Shown here: piece by piece, positions 11,838-24,762 of the stretch
How the letters are laid out: each line of letters starts with the position of its first letter
Numbering within the stretch: the stretch's first letter is position 1
Notes under the pieces: model-generated
Told to the model about the DNA's origin: nothing
The model's database searches: none
What the model saw: only the letters and a program-made list of their open reading frames with translations
Made by a program: the position numbers and the translations under genes
NCBI RefSeq assembly: GCF_036323735.1
Contig: NC_086031.1
Span: 37,355,725-37,419,724, forward strand
Direction of reading: 5' to 3'
From: Rattus norvegicus
Lineage: Eukaryota > Chordata > Mammalia > Rodentia > Muridae
DNA length: 64,000 nucleotides

Positions 11838-13608
11838 CTTTTTCTTATTGGATATTTTATTTATGAACACTTCAAAAGTTATCCCCTTTCCTGGTTTCCC
11901 CTCTGGAAAGCCCCTATTCCATCCTCCCACCCCTACTTCTCTATCTGTGATCCTCCACCAACACACACATTCTCACCTGCCCTGGCATTTCCCTACACTG
12001 GAGCATTGAGCCCACCCAGGACAAAGGGTCTATCTTCCCACTGATGCATGACAAGTCCGTCCTCTGTTACATATGCAATTGGAGTCATGAGTCCCTCCAT
12101 ATATATACTCTTTGGTTGGTAGTTCAGTCACTAGGAGCTCTGGGGAGTCAGGTTGGTTGATATTGTTTTTCGTCCTATAGGGTTGCAATCCCCTTCAGCT
12201 CCTTCAGTCCATTCTCTAACTCCTCCACTGGGACACCATGCTCAGTCCAATGGTTAGCAGCCAGCACATGCCTCTATATTTGTCAAACTCTGGCAGAGCC
12301 TCTCAGGAGATAGCTATATCAGTCTGATATCAGCAACCACTTCTTTGCATCCACAATAGTGTATGGGTTTTGTGTCTGTATATGAGATGGATCCACTGGT
12401 AGGACAGTCTCTGGATAGACCTTCCTTCCGTCTCTGATCCACACTTTGTATCTGTTTTTCCTCCCATGAATATTTCATTACTTCTTCTCAGAAGGACTGA
12501 AGAATCCACACTTTGGTCTTCCTTCTTGAGCTTCATGTGGTCTATGAGTCTTATCTTGAGTATTCTCAGCTTTTGGGTTAATATCCACTTATCAATGAGT
12601 GCATATCATGTGTGTTCTTTTGCGACTGGGTTATCTAACTTAGGGTGATATTTTCTAATTCCATCCATTTGCCGAAGAATTTTATGAAATCATTGTTTTT
12701 AATAGCTGAGTAGTACTCCATTGTGTAAATCTACTATATTTTCTGTATCTATTTTTCTGTTTAGGGACTCTTGGGTTCTTTCCTGCTTCTGTCCATTAGA
12801 AATAAAACTGCTATGAACATAGCATTCATTCATAGGAATGTGTGTCCTTGTTATATGTTGGAGCATCTTGTGGGTATGTGCCAAGGAGTGGTATAGCGGG
12901 GACCTCAGTTAATACTATGTCCAATTTACAAAGGAACCTCCAGACTGTTTTCCAGAGTGGTTGTACCAGCTTGCAATCCCACCAACAATGGAGCATTCTC
13001 CACATCCTCGCCAGCATCTGCTGTCACTTGGGTTTTTGATCTTAGCCATTCTGACTTGTATAAGGTAGAATCTCAGGATCATTTTGATTTGTATTTTCCT
13101 GATGTCTAAGAATATTGAACATTTCTTTAGGTGAAACTGATCTGAAGTTCTCTTTCTCTGTTGAGCCTTTGTGTGGTTTACGTATGAGCTAATTGTAACT
13201 TCATTGAATGAATTTGGTAGTTTTCCTTCTGTTTCTGTTTTCTGGACTAGTTTGAAGAGTATTGGCATTTGGTCTTTGAAGGTCTAAAAGAATTCTCCAT
13301 TAAACCTATCTGGCCCTGGGCATTTTTGCTTGGGAGATTTTAATGACTTTAATTTCTTTAGGAGTTGTGGGACAGTTTAGATACTTTATCTGATCCTGAA
13401 CTCACTTTGTTACCTGGTAGCCATCTAAAAAATTTTCCATTTCATTCAGATTTTCCAGTTGTGTTGAGTATCGGCTTTTACAGTAGGATCTGATGATTTT
13501 TTTTGGAATCCCTAAGCATCTGTTGTTATGTCTCCTTTCCATTTCTGATTTTGTTTATTTGAATATAGTCTCTGTGCCCTATGGTTATTCTGGCTAAGGG
13601 TTTATCTA

Positions 13609-13910
13609 TCCCATCTCTCTCACCTTCTTCTATAAGGGTTTGCCCTCTCCCCAACCACACACCATCCCACCTCCCTCCTCTGACATTTCTCTACACTGAG
13701 GAGTCCAGCCTTGGCAAGACAAGGGCTTCTCTTCCCATTGGTGCTCAAAATATCCATCCTCTGCTACATATGTAGATGGAACAATGGGTCTGTCTTTGAG
13801 TAGTGGTTTAATACTTGGAAGCTCTGGTTGGTATTGTTGTTCTTATGGGATTTCAAGCCCCTTCAATCCTTTCTCTAATTCATCAAACTCTTCTCAGTTC
13901 AAAGGTTTGC
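13609..13910 (-). mobile_element. Short antisense L1 3' UTR, nested in the antisense L1
   Basis: ORF2 of the host L1 is cut after TAAGGGTTTATCTATC and resumes at about 13,911 (TTTTGTTGATT). Between them lies an L1 3' UTR in the same orientation, with CCTCTGCTACATATGTAGAT near 13,757 and TTCAAGCCCCTTCAATCCTT near 13,850. This is a second-generation, strongly 5'-truncated insertion. Confidence 0.75.
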
Positions 13911-14715
13911 TGCTGGTTTTGTTGATTATTTGTATAGTACTTTTTGTGTCTAATTGGTTGATATCAGCCCTGCCATCTACTCTTCTTGTGTGTATTTACT
14001 TCTGTTTTTTTCAAGGGCTTTTACATATGCTTCCAAGCTGCTAGTGTATACTCTCCAGTTTCTTTTTTGGAGCCACTCAGAACTCTTGAGTTTTTCTCTT
14101 AGCACTGCTTTCGTTGTGTTCCATAAGTTTTGGTATGTTGTGCTTTCATTTTAATTTATTCTAAAAATTCTTTAATTTCTGTCTTTATTTCCTCCTAGGC
14201 CAAATTATCATTGGGTAGAGTGTTGTTCAGCATTCATTTGTACGTGGGCTTTCTGTTGTTTTTTGTTTTTATTTAAGACCAGCCTTAATTCATGACAATC
14301 AGATAGGATGTGTGTGATTATTTCAATCTTCTTGTATCTATTGAGGCCTGTGTTGTGACCAATGTTATAGTCAGTTGTGGAGAAGATACCATTAGGTGTT
14401 GAGAAGAAAGTATGTTTTTTGGTTTTAGGATGGTCTATAGATAGCTATTTAATCCATTTGGTTCAAAACTTCTTTTAGTTCCACTGTGTCTCTGTTTAGT
14501 TTCTGTTTCCATGATCTGCCCATTGAGGAGAGTAGATAATCGTGTGAGGTGCAATGTGTGCTTGGAGCGTTATTAAAGCTTATTTTATGAATGTGGGTGC
14601 CCTTCCATTTGGATTATATATATGTTCAGAATTGGGAGTTCAACTTGGTACATTTTTTTCATTAATGAGTATGAAGTGTCCTTCCTTATTTTTTTTGATA
14701 AATTTTCGTTGAATT

Positions 14716-14716
14716 T

Positions 14717-14755
<39 letters not shown>

Positions 14756-14757
14756 TT
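14716..14757. repeat. (ATTT)n microsatellite
   Basis: About ten ATTT units within the antisense L1 endonuclease region. Confidence 0.97.
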
Positions 14758-15672
14758 GCTATTAGAATGGCTACTCCAGCTTGTTTCTTGGGACTATATG
14801 CTTGGACAATTTTTTTGCAGCTTTTTATTCTGAGGTAGTATCTGTCTTTGCCATTGAGGTGCATTTCCTGTATGTAGCAAAATGCTGGGTCTGATTTAGG
14901 TTTGAAGTCTGTTACTCTATGTCTTTTTACTGGGGAATAGAGTCCATTGATGTTATTTGTCATTAAGGAAATGTGACTCTTGCTTCCTGTTATTTTTGTT
15001 GCTGTACATGGAATCATGTTTGTATAATATTATTTTGAGTTTCTTGAAAAAAAAGATTCCTTGCTTTTTCTAGGGTGCAATTTCCCTCCTTGTGTTGGAG
15101 TTTTCCATCTACTATCCTTTGTAGAGCTGGATCTGTGGAAAGATATTGTGTAAATTTGGTTTTGTCATGGAATACCTTGATTTCTTCATCTACATTAACT
15201 TAGAGTTTTGCTGTGTATTGCTGGGCTGGTATTTGTGTTCTCTTAGGGTCTGTATGACATCTGCCCAGAATCTTTTAGCTTTTATATTCTCTAGTGAAAA
15301 GTCTGCTGTCATTCTGATAGGTTGCCTTCATATGTTAGTTGACCTTATCCATTATTGCTTTCTTTGTTTTATTTATTTGCTGCTTTGCTTATTATGTGAT
15401 GGGAGAAATTTCTTTTCTGGTCCAGTCTATTTGGAGTTCTGTGGGCTTCCTGTATGTTCATCGGCATCTTCCTTTAGGTTAGGAAAGTTTTCTATAATTT
15501 TGCTGAAGATGTTTACTGTTCATTCACATAGGGAATTTTTGCTCTCTTACATGCCTATTATCCTTAGCTTTAGTCTTGTCATTGTGTTAAGGATTTCCTG
15601 CATTAGGAACTTTTTGCATTTTACATTTTGTCTGCTGTGTCAGTGTTTTCTAAAGTATCTTCTGTGTCTGAG

Positions 15673-16595
15673 ATCTACACAGTGTGCTCTTCTGACATGA
15701 AAGTTCCATCTTCTGTCAATTCAATACCCTATTGTGTCATCACAGGGATCGACTCTCACATCAGTATCCTGGCATATTATAACAGTGCCATTTGGTAGCA
15801 TACAGAATCATATTGTGACTTTGACCTCTTATTTCATAACAATATAAATCTTGAATTATCACAGTATCCTTCTGGATTTTCAGAATGTCCTGCTGTGCCA
15901 TCTTGATACTTAGAGTATTTTGATACTCTTAAGTGTCCTATTATGCTACTAAAATGGAATATTGTAACTTAACACTGTACTACCATGACATCACAGTGTT
16001 GTACTATATAATAACAGGGTCCTATTGTGCCAGCACAGTGCCCTTTTTGTCATACCAGTGCCACATTATGTACCATATATGGCATCATGGAAGTAACCTG
16101 TTGTGCCATCAGATAGATGACTTATATCAGCACACTGCCTTGTTTTGCCATCAGTGCCAAAATATACCAAAGCAGATTTCGAGTAGGCCATCGTACAATT
16201 TTTGCATGCCATATGAATGTTCTATTGTGCTATCACAGTACACTTCTGAACTGCCTTCACTGTCTTACCTCACCATCACAGGGCTGTATTGTAGCATCAT
16301 ATCATGTATTATGCCAACAAACTGCTCTGTAGTGAAGCACAGTGGTAATAGTGCCATTGTCATATCTTGTTCCACCAAACTAATATCATTTTGTGCCATA
16401 AATGTCACTATTATACCATCTAAATGCCATATTTTTGCATTAAAACATTTAATATTACCAATTCAGTACTCTGTTTTACCATCAGAGAAATCACCTGTGC
16501 TACAACCATGATCTATTGTGCGAATGCATTGTCCTATTATATCATCATATTGATAAATTACACTTTCACAGTGTTATGCCATGACAGTTCTGTCT
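15673..16595 (+). repeat. 21-bp array, segment 2, ending with module C
   Basis: About 43 unit-lengths. The first part has the GTGTCATCACAG form and the later part is rich in GTGCCATCA variants. Module C (landmark GCCATATTTTTGCAT at 16,426, then CAATTCAGTACTCTG) lies at about 16,424-16,490, followed by units up to the next module A. Confidence 0.85.
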
Positions 16596-17200
16596 TAATT
16601 ATTTTCTATTATCTTTGAACATGCAACATGACCAGCATGGATTATAAACACACAAAGATAGCATTTAATTTGGCAGCTTGCTAACAGTTTCAGAGGATAA
16701 GTCAATTTTCATTATTTTGAGGATCATTAACACCAGGCATGGCAAAAGAGGTGATAGATTATTACCATAAAGTTTAGATGATGAGATAACAATCAGAGGA
16801 CAGAGTGAGTGACATGGATAGGAAGGAGATGGATAAGGAGAGTACCGTTAGAGGGAGAGTGGTAATTTGGGATGGTATGAGCTTTTGAAACCTCAAAGCA
16901 TATCTCCCATGACAGATTTCTTCCACAATAGATTCCTTCCACCAATGACCTGCCTCCTAATCCTTCCCAAATATTTCCAAAAATTCAGAAACAATAATTC
17001 AAAGTAGAGACTATGGGGTTCATCCCAATTTTGTAAACCCAGTACATAATCATTTCAGGAAAATGGACAATTATGTATTACCAGAAATCACAAATGTCAA
17101 AATCATACTCTATAACTCTAGTATCCTGTTAGTCTAATATAGACTTTCTTCTATAGACCAAATGTACTAGATTTTAATCATCAACTCATACTATGTCATC
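16596..17200 (+). repeat. Composite unit 2 header: modules A and B
   Basis: Module A runs from CTTAATTATTTTCTATTATC (about 16,573) to CATCCCAATTTTG. It includes ATAGCATTTAATTTGGCAGC, AGTTTCAGAGGATAAGTC, GAGCTTTTGAAACCTCAAAG and CTCCTAATCCTTCCCAAATA. Module B starts at about 17,035 with AATCATTTCAGGAAAATGGA and closes with ACCAAATGTACTAG near 17,157. This is one of the best preserved headers and a good reference copy. Confidence 0.8.
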
Positions 17201-19688
17201 ATAACATCCTATTTTGACATGACAGTGTCCTAAAAAACATAAAAATGATGTGTCCTGTCATGACATCCCACTGATGTTCTACTCTGTCATCTTACTGTCC
17301 TATTTTGTTATCACAGTGTCCTATGGTGTCATCCCAATATTCTATTGTATCATTATAGTGCACCATTGTGACATTGCAGTGACATGTGATATAACAGTGC
17401 TTGTTGTGTCACTACAGTTCCCCACTGTACTATCACATTGCCATAGTATTACAGGGATACTGTATGTTTTCAGCATCTATTCAATCATTGTTGTGCTCTA
17501 TTGTTTTGTATTTTATCATAGTGCCCTATAGTGCATCATCATACTCTAAGTGTTATTACATTAGCCCGTTTTGCCAATAGAGGACCTGGTAAACTGTTGC
17601 AGTCCTCTAATATGGCATTACAATGTGCAATAATTCCATCACAAGTCGTGATGTGCCATACCAATGCTCTATTTATCCTTCACACTTTACTTTTGTTTCA
17701 TTAACCCTCTTATCTCACCATCATAATCCTGTATTCTTGCTTTGTGATGTTATAGTCATACACATGGTGGTACATTAGGGCATTCTATTAACATAACAAG
17801 GCACTGATACTTCATAAAATGAAAATGTGACATCACAATAGGACACTGCAATGGCACAGTAGGCCAATTGATGACAAAATAATGTACTGCTATTTAACAA
17901 CAGACTTCTGAAATATAACAATTATTCAGTTATAATACACAATAGGCCCTGCTATGATAAAATAGGACATGTTTAAGTCACAAAGTGGACAATGCGATGT
18001 ATGATAGGGCATTGCTATCACATATTCAAATTAGAATCACTATGCCCTATTTTGAAATCACAGTGTCCTCTGTGGCCGAACTTTACACTAATATGTCATC
18101 ACAGTGGTATATTGTGATATCACAGTATCCTAGCGTACTATAATAATGTTCAATTATGACATCATAATGCCCTTTTATATGCTATAGTTTCACCATAGTT
18201 TCTGTTGTAATACCATCACAGTTCCCTAATATGGCATTACAATGAGCAATAATTCTATGACAGAGTAGTGATGTGCTATGTAGTGCTGTAAAAAAACATA
18301 AGTGCCTTGTGACTTTACACAGTACCTTCTTCTACCATAACAGTGCCTGTGTGTTATCAAAGTGTGATCACATCTGTGTACTACAGTATGAACCTAATTA
18401 TAACATCACAATGTCTTGTTGTTAACAAACTGTGTTCTATTGTGTAATAGTACCCTATTGTGAGATCATTTTGTCCTAGTGTATTATAACAGTGATCCAT
18501 CAAGGTCTCATACTTTCCTATTGTGACATAACAATGCCCAATTTTCTCCTTATAGAGCAATATTGTGCCATAACATTGTGGTATAGTGTTATAGTTCCTA
18601 ATTCTGACATCACTGTGTCCTAGAGAAGTATACCAGTGCCCGATTGCAGCATCACAGTGATCTCTAGTATCATAATGGTCCCTATTGCATCATGATAATG
18701 CCCTATTGTGCTGTTCAGATGTAACATCGTGTCAGGACACTGTACTATAATGTCACCAAAATGCTTTGTTATGACATTACAGAGGCCTACTGTGACATTA
18801 CACTGCTGTGATATGTTACTGGTATGACTGCATCAATACATTGCCCTCTTGTGCCAACACAGAAACTTATTGTGATCTAAAAGTGCCCTAATTTCTCATC
18901 ACAGTTTCCTACTATAATAGTGCCCTATTGTGATATTATAGTATCCTACTGTGTCACAAAAAGCCCTCTAGTGATATAATACTGTCATACTGTGACATAT
19001 TAATACCCTAATGTGTCAACACCGTATTCCAATGTGTCATTACAGCATTCTCTTCTGATATACAAGTGTCACCACCATACCCAGTCTCATTATCACAGCA
19101 CACAGTTGACTTTTCATTGTGTTGTATTTGGACAAAATAGTATATAAGTATGACATTACACTGCCCTATTATATAATCATATCATCCTGGTGTGAAACCA
19201 CAGTGATTTGTTGTTCAATCACAGTGTCCATTTGAGCCATCAAACTGATGTCATACCAGAACCATGTTGTTGTCCAAAATAATATGCCATCGTTTCATCA
19301 CAATACGCTGTTTTGCCATCAAAGGACTCTATAGAGATAGTACAGGGCACTGACAATGGCTCTAATATCCCTTAATAGTGCTTAATAATACCATCATATA
19401 GTTAGAAAGTGCAATACCAATGTCCTATTGTGCAATAACCCTTTCCTGCCTTGCCCTTACAGATCTGTGATGTCACATCATACCATAAATTGTTCTACTG
19501 TATCATCAACATGCCCTATTTTTGCATCTCATACCTTATACTATCAACTCAGTTCTTTATTGTGCCATCACAATATTCAACTATACCATAATGTTGATGT
19601 ACTGTGCAAACAAGTTGGCCTATTGTGTCATCATAATGACCAATGCTATTTCCCCAGTGTCCTAATCTGTCCCGGGAATGGCTGGTTT
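17201..19688 (+). repeat. 21-bp array, segment 3, ending with module C
   Basis: About 118 unit-lengths. It contains a longer-range duplication: the segment at 17,597-17,660 (TATGGCATTACAATGTGCAA, then ATAATTCCATCACA) recurs at 18,216-18,281, 619 bases downstream. Module C lies at 19,511-19,572 (CCCTATTTTTGCATCTC, ACTATCAACTCAGTTC). The array ends at the TTTAATTATTTTAGTATTACG start of the next module A. Confidence 0.85.
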
Positions 19689-20240
19689 AATTATTTTAGT
19701 ATTACGATGAAAAAATGTGACAAAAATATAATTTAGTTTGTGAGCTTGATCACAGTTTCAGAGGATGAGTCCATTATCATCATTTTGAGAAATATGACAG
19801 CATGTCAAAACCTGACAGCTTATTTATTGAAACAACCACAACAATGGATTGGGGAGAAGGGGAAGAGAAAAGAGAGGGAGAGTGCAAAGGAAATGAGGTA
19901 GGTGGGGGGGGAGTAAAGGAGGTAGTTATTTGGGAATTTCATAGGATTTCTTCCACCAAGAAACTTCTAATCCTTCCGAATGTTTCCAACAATTAGAAAC
20001 CAAGAATATGAAATGGTCTATATGGTCCGTCCTCATTCAAACCACAAATTTGCCTTATTCTGTAGACCCATTATATTATCATTTCAGAAGAATTCATAAT
20101 TCTATCTTCATAGATATACAAATATCTTCGTCAACATATCTTCATAGACCAAGTTATATTACCTATAAATACATGACTATGTCCTATTATGCTAGCACAG
20201 ACTTTGTTTCACCAATCAAATGTCCTAAGTCTTTTCGTCA
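19689..20240 (+). repeat. Composite unit 3 header: modules A and B
   Basis: Module A (19,689-20,050) has TTTAGTTTGTGAGCTTGATC, CAGTTTCAGAGGATGAGTCC and CTTCTAATCCTTCCGAATG. Its central part is purine-rich (19,840-19,925). Module B (about 20,050-20,240) has TTATCATTTCAGAAGAATTC and CACCAATCAAATGTCCTA. Confidence 0.75.
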
Positions 20241-21790
20241 TCATCCTGTGTGTTGTCATCATAATGTCCAATTTGTCATAAAAGTACCTAAGGAACAACA
20301 AAGTTCCCTATTGTGATATGATGGACCCTTATTGTGACATAATAGTTTCCTATTGTTTCATCAAAGTGCATTATTTTGTCATCATAATGACATATAACTA
20401 TCACAGTACTCTATTGCGTCATTATTACTTCCTAGCTTATGATCAATGTACCCAAATTGTGATCTCAAATGTACTAAAATATGATCTAAAATTCTCTGCT
20501 GTATCATGAAGTTTTATACTAGGTTGTAACAGTGCTTTGTTGTGTCCTTACAATGTTCTACTGTGTTATTGTGAGGTAAAAGTGCTCTATTTTCACAAGA
20601 CAATATCATATTGTGGTGATATAGTACATTATTTTGAGATCATCATGTTGCATTGCAGCATAAAGATGCCATATAGTATCATCACAGAGTCCTAATGTGT
20701 CATTATAGTATCCTTCTATATTGTCAGAGTTCCCTCTTTTGACATCATAGTATCCTATGATGACTTAAAATTCCTATTGTATCATCAAGGTATCTTATTG
20801 TTGCATTAAAGTGTCCTACTGTTTAACAGTGCCCTATTGTTTCATCAAAGTTGCTTATTACTTATTACAGTGTTGTATTATGCCATCATAGTGCCCTTTG
20901 TGTCATCATGGTGTTTATTGTGTCGTAATAGTACCTAATTATACTATCACAGTTTCCTTTTTTGTCACAACAGTGCCCTTATTTGTAATCAAAGTATCCT
21001 ATCATGATGTAAAATTGCCTTGTTATGATGTTATCACAATGCCTCATTGAGATATCACAGGGTCTTCTTGTGAAAATACTATGTCATTCTGCAACATCAC
21101 TGGTTGCTACTGTGTCAGTATATTGTCCTAATGTTATGTCACAGCTACCTTCTTAGTTACCACATTAAACTATGGTGAAATTGCATTACACCAGTATGAC
21201 ATCAAAGGGATCTGTTGTGTTATTATGGTACCATAATACATACTATATTACTATAATATATTCTATAGTACTGTAACTATACTATAGTACTATCATACAT
21301 ACATATAATATTATAGTACCTATTTTGCTTTAAGTGGACTCTCACCATCACAGTGCCCAAATGTGCCAAATTAGTCTTTTTCAGTGACGTCATCATGATA
21401 TTCTATACCAGTCATATTGCCTAACTTGTTATATTGATGTATTGTTAGAGCAACATTGTGCATTATGCCAAAAATGTTCAACTGATAGTTGACCTTGATA
21501 GTGACAAAATCATACTATGCTGTGCCAAATTGTTATATTTCCCATAAAATTTTAATATAACATCAACATGTCCATTTTTTTGCTTTAAGTGCCTTATATT
21601 ATCAACTCAATACTCCCTTGTGCCTGTACAGTAGTCACATTTTCCATCACAGTGACCTATTGTACAAACACATTCATTTATTACACTATGTCAAATCACA
21701 GCGACATACTGTACAAACCTATTCAGCTAGTTTGCTAGAAAAATGGCCAGTCGTACTTTCACAATGTTCTCTTGTGCCACAAATGTGCTT
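20241..21790 (+). repeat. 21-bp array, segment 4, ending with module C
   Basis: About 74 unit-lengths. A local AT-rich run with ACTATA/ATAGTA motifs lies at 21,225-21,310. Module C is at 21,567-21,632 (TTTTTTTGCTTTAAGTGCC, TTATCAACTCAATACTCC). Units with GTGCC dominate the last 300 bases. Confidence 0.83.
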
Positions 21791-21955
21791 GTCTTAACTT
21801 TTCTATGGCTGTTAAGACACATGTCCAAGGAAATTTACAAAAAAGATCAGTTAATTTTGCAACTTGCTTACAGATTCACAGGGTGTGTCATAACCATTAT
21901 AGTTGGTAGCACAGTATTAGGCAGCTAAAAATGACTCTGGATCAACCTAGTGTCA
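21791..21955 (+). repeat. Composite unit 4: partial module A
   Basis: Only the first ~165 bases of module A are present (TGCAACTTGCTTACAGATTC near 21,857, then AGCACAGTATTAGGCAGC). It drops straight back into 21-mers, so the rest of A and B was deleted or lost by unequal exchange. Confidence 0.65.
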
Positions 21956-22270
21956 TACTGAATTAACATAAAAGACTACTGTATTACCTCAGCACCATAT
22001 TGTACATCATAACATCCTATTACTACTCAACTATTCCCAATTATGTCATCCTAGTATCATATTGTAACATGATTGTGTTCTCTTGTATTATAGCAGTGCA
22101 TTATTATGACATCACTGTATCCTACTCTACATAAAAATACCATCTTGTTTCAACACAGTGTCCTGTTGAGTTATTACAGTGAACTTTTTAAAACAATTTC
22201 CCCTATAGTGTCATCACAATGACCTATTACACCTTCATGGAGCTCTGTCTTGTGACATGATACGGGTTGC
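21956..22270 (+). repeat. 21-bp array, segment 5 (shortest)
   Basis: About 15 unit-lengths between the partial A and the next full A, giving a composite unit of only ~480 bases. Confidence 0.75.
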
Positions 22271-22860
22271 CTTAATTATTTTTTTATTGCTATGACAGCC
22301 TACACGACCAGTGCAACTTACAAAAGACCATATTTAATTTGAAAACTTGCTTAAAATTTTGGAGCAGGAGCTAGTGATCAGGACAGGGAAAAGGACCCTG
22401 GGCCAGTACCTGTGAGCCTATATGTTAAAATAACAATGCTGAAACAGTTGGAGATAAAATGATAAAACTATGTCATAAGGGTATGACCTTCTGAAACTTT
22501 AAAGATACCCCCAGAGACAGACATTTTCTACAAGACTGAACGTTTATAAGGCTTCCAAAATACTTCCACCAACTAGGGACCAATAATTTAAATAAAAACA
22601 GTTATGGATACAATTCACTTACAGAGACTATTTTCAATCAATACACTAAAATTCTCTATTCTGAAAAAAAAATTACTCCCTAACTTTTGGAAAATTCCCA
22701 ATTATTCATTTATAGATATCACAAATGGCAAAATAGTACCTTATATTGCTTTGATTGGCTGTCCAATTACTCCAACAAGATTTCTGCTATACCAACCAAA
22801 TGTCCTTGTGTTATCACCATCCCATCCTTCATCATATTACAATCTGATTTGTAATTAAAG
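22271..22860 (+). repeat. Composite unit 5 header: modules A and B
   Basis: Module A starts CCTTAATTATTTTTTTATTG and includes ACCAGTGCAACTTACAAAAG. A distinctive stretch at 22,466-22,523 (GTATGACCTTCTGAAACTTT) is closely matched at 25,498-25,556. Module B, at about 22,640-22,820, has CAATTATTCATTTATAGATA and ends TACCAACCAAATGTCCT. Confidence 0.75.
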
Positions 22861-24179
22861 GCCCCTAAAACACAATTACAGTACTCTATTGGGAGATACC
22901 AGTGAATATTTTGTCATCACAGTAATTAATACATCTACTACTAATAATAATAAATAAAAAGAAGAAAATAATCACTCTATTGCACATAGTGTCCTATTGT
23001 GTCATCACAATGTCCAAATCTGATATCACTGTGCCATATTATGGCATAACAAGTCCCAAATGTGTCAAAACAGTGCGCTACTGTGTTATCAAAATTCATC
23101 ACAGTATCCTAGTGTATCATTAGACTATACTTTTGTAACATTTCAGTGACATCTTGTGAACTGTGCTTTTTGTAATAACACAGTCCTACCTTGTCATCTT
23201 ATTGTTGTATTTTGATATAACAATATCACATTGTGATAAAATATTGTCTTATTGTGACAACATAGTATCCTATTGTGATATCCCCAAATCCTAGTACATT
23301 AAAATAATATCCCACTGGGACATATAAGTATCCTCTTATATCAATATACTGCCCTACTATATCCCCACAGTCATATTGTATCATTACTTTATCCTAGTGT
23401 ATCATCCCCATTTCCTATTGTAACATTCAACTGTCTTATTATGACATAGAAATGACTTATTTGACAGAACCGTGCCTATTTTATTAGCACAGTTTCCTAT
23501 CAAAGCACGGGGATTCATTGTGATCTATCAATAGCCTATTATGTTAAGACAGTATCCTGTTATGTCATTTCAGTGTCATAATCTGTTAGCCAAGAATCAT
23601 ACTATATGATCACAGTGGCCTCTTGTGACATTACATTGTCCTTTTATTACCTAAAATTTCCCGGTTTTGACATCATCGTTTCTTACTATGATATCACAGG
23701 GCCTGTGTGTATAATATGGGACTTTATGCTTTTGCCTTATTACATCATAACACTGCCCTCTTCCATCAGCACAGTGTCGTACTATATAACAAGAGTGATC
23801 TATTACATTATCATGTTGCCCTCATATTGCCTTTTGTGAAATCCTAGTGACCTTTTGTTATCAGAAGACCTATTTTGAATTCACATTCCAATAATATATG
23901 AAATGATTTGTTGTGTCATCATAGTCCACCATTTCATTACCACACTACCATAGCGTGTAATGACAGTACTTACTGTGCCTTCAAAGGATTCTGTTTTTCA
24001 TCACTCTACTTTTTTGCCACTGTGATTAAACCACAGTTGGTAAAAAAATAATCATTTGCTGTTCTATAGACCACCATTTTGTCCAAATAATGATGATAGT
24101 GTCCTCTACCTTACAGAAGATTTTCACACTTATAATGTCCTATTTATTAATTGTTGGTTCTATTGCTTGAACTAACAGT
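22861..24179 (+). repeat. 21-bp array, segment 6
   Basis: About 60 unit-lengths, starting with a short AATAATAAATAA patch near 22,940. It ends at the antisense L1 fragment. Its own module C is not evident and may have been displaced by that insertion. Confidence 0.8.
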
Positions 24180-24477
24180 GTTCTGTTCAGAAAGACTTCT
24201 GTGCTAATGCATTTAAGGCTATCTCCCACTCTCTCTTCAGGTTCAGTGTATCAGTTTTCTGTTAAGGTTTTTGATACACTTAGACTTGAGCTTTGCTAAG
24301 TATGAATCTAGTTAAATTCTTGTACGTGCAGACATCTAGTTTGACTGGCATCATTTGTTGAATATTACATTTTTTCTACTGTTTATTTCTGATTTCTTAA
24401 TAAAAAATCAGGTATCAACAGATGTGTGGATTTATGTTTGGGTCTTCAATTTGATTCCAGTGACAAGTCACTAAAAA
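24180..24477 (-). mobile_element. LINE-1 ORF2 fragment, antisense
   Basis: Minus-strand match to the C-terminal part of L1 ORF2. The + strand text GTTTGGGTCTTCAATTTGAT near 24,437 is the complement of the family's ...ATTGAAGACCCA... block. It abuts a + strand L1 piece at 24,478 head to head. Confidence 0.7.
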
Positions 24478-24762
24478 TATGGTACAAATCTAAACAGGCA
24501 ATTTTCAATATATGAATCTCAAATGGCTGAGAAATAGAGAAATATTCAATATTCTTAGCCATAGGAAAATGCAAGTCAAGAATACTTTAAGATTTCATTG
24601 TACAGCTATCAGAATGGCTAAGATCAATAAAACGATTGAAGCTCATGAAGGCCAGTTGAGGAATAGAGGACATTTCTGGGTGTATAACCAAAGGATGCTT
24701 CATCCTACCACATGAATACTTGCTCAACTGTTTATAGCAACTTTATCCGTAATCTCAGAAAC
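24478..24762 (+). mobile_element. LINE-1 ORF2 C-terminal fragment, sense
   Basis: Matches the L1 segment containing ATGAATCTCAAATGGCTGAG and CAGAATGGCTAAGATCAA (24,610). With the antisense fragment just before it, this makes an inverted L1 pair that could be one 5'-inverted insertion. Confidence 0.7.

Larger units (their letters stand above)
11838..15672 (-). mobile_element. 5'-truncated LINE-1, antisense, inserted in the 21-bp array
   Basis: Reads on the minus strand from within ORF1 (15,672) through ORF2 to the 3' UTR (about 12,480 down to 11,838, where the A-rich end appears as a T-rich run). The array is cut at 11,837 and resumes at about 15,673, so this L1 arrived after the array formed. 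Antisense ORF2 landmarks include the segment near 14,745-15,017, which still reads NINGLYSPVKRHRVTDF and CYIQEMHLN in one frame (endonuclease region). All reading frames are broken. It is interrupted by a second antisense L1 3' piece and by an (ATTT)n tract. Confidence 0.9.

Noticed and set aside
15146..15700. 184-codon + strand open frame
   Set aside because: It lies antisense within the L1 ORF1/ORF2 region (11,838-15,672); a shadow frame.
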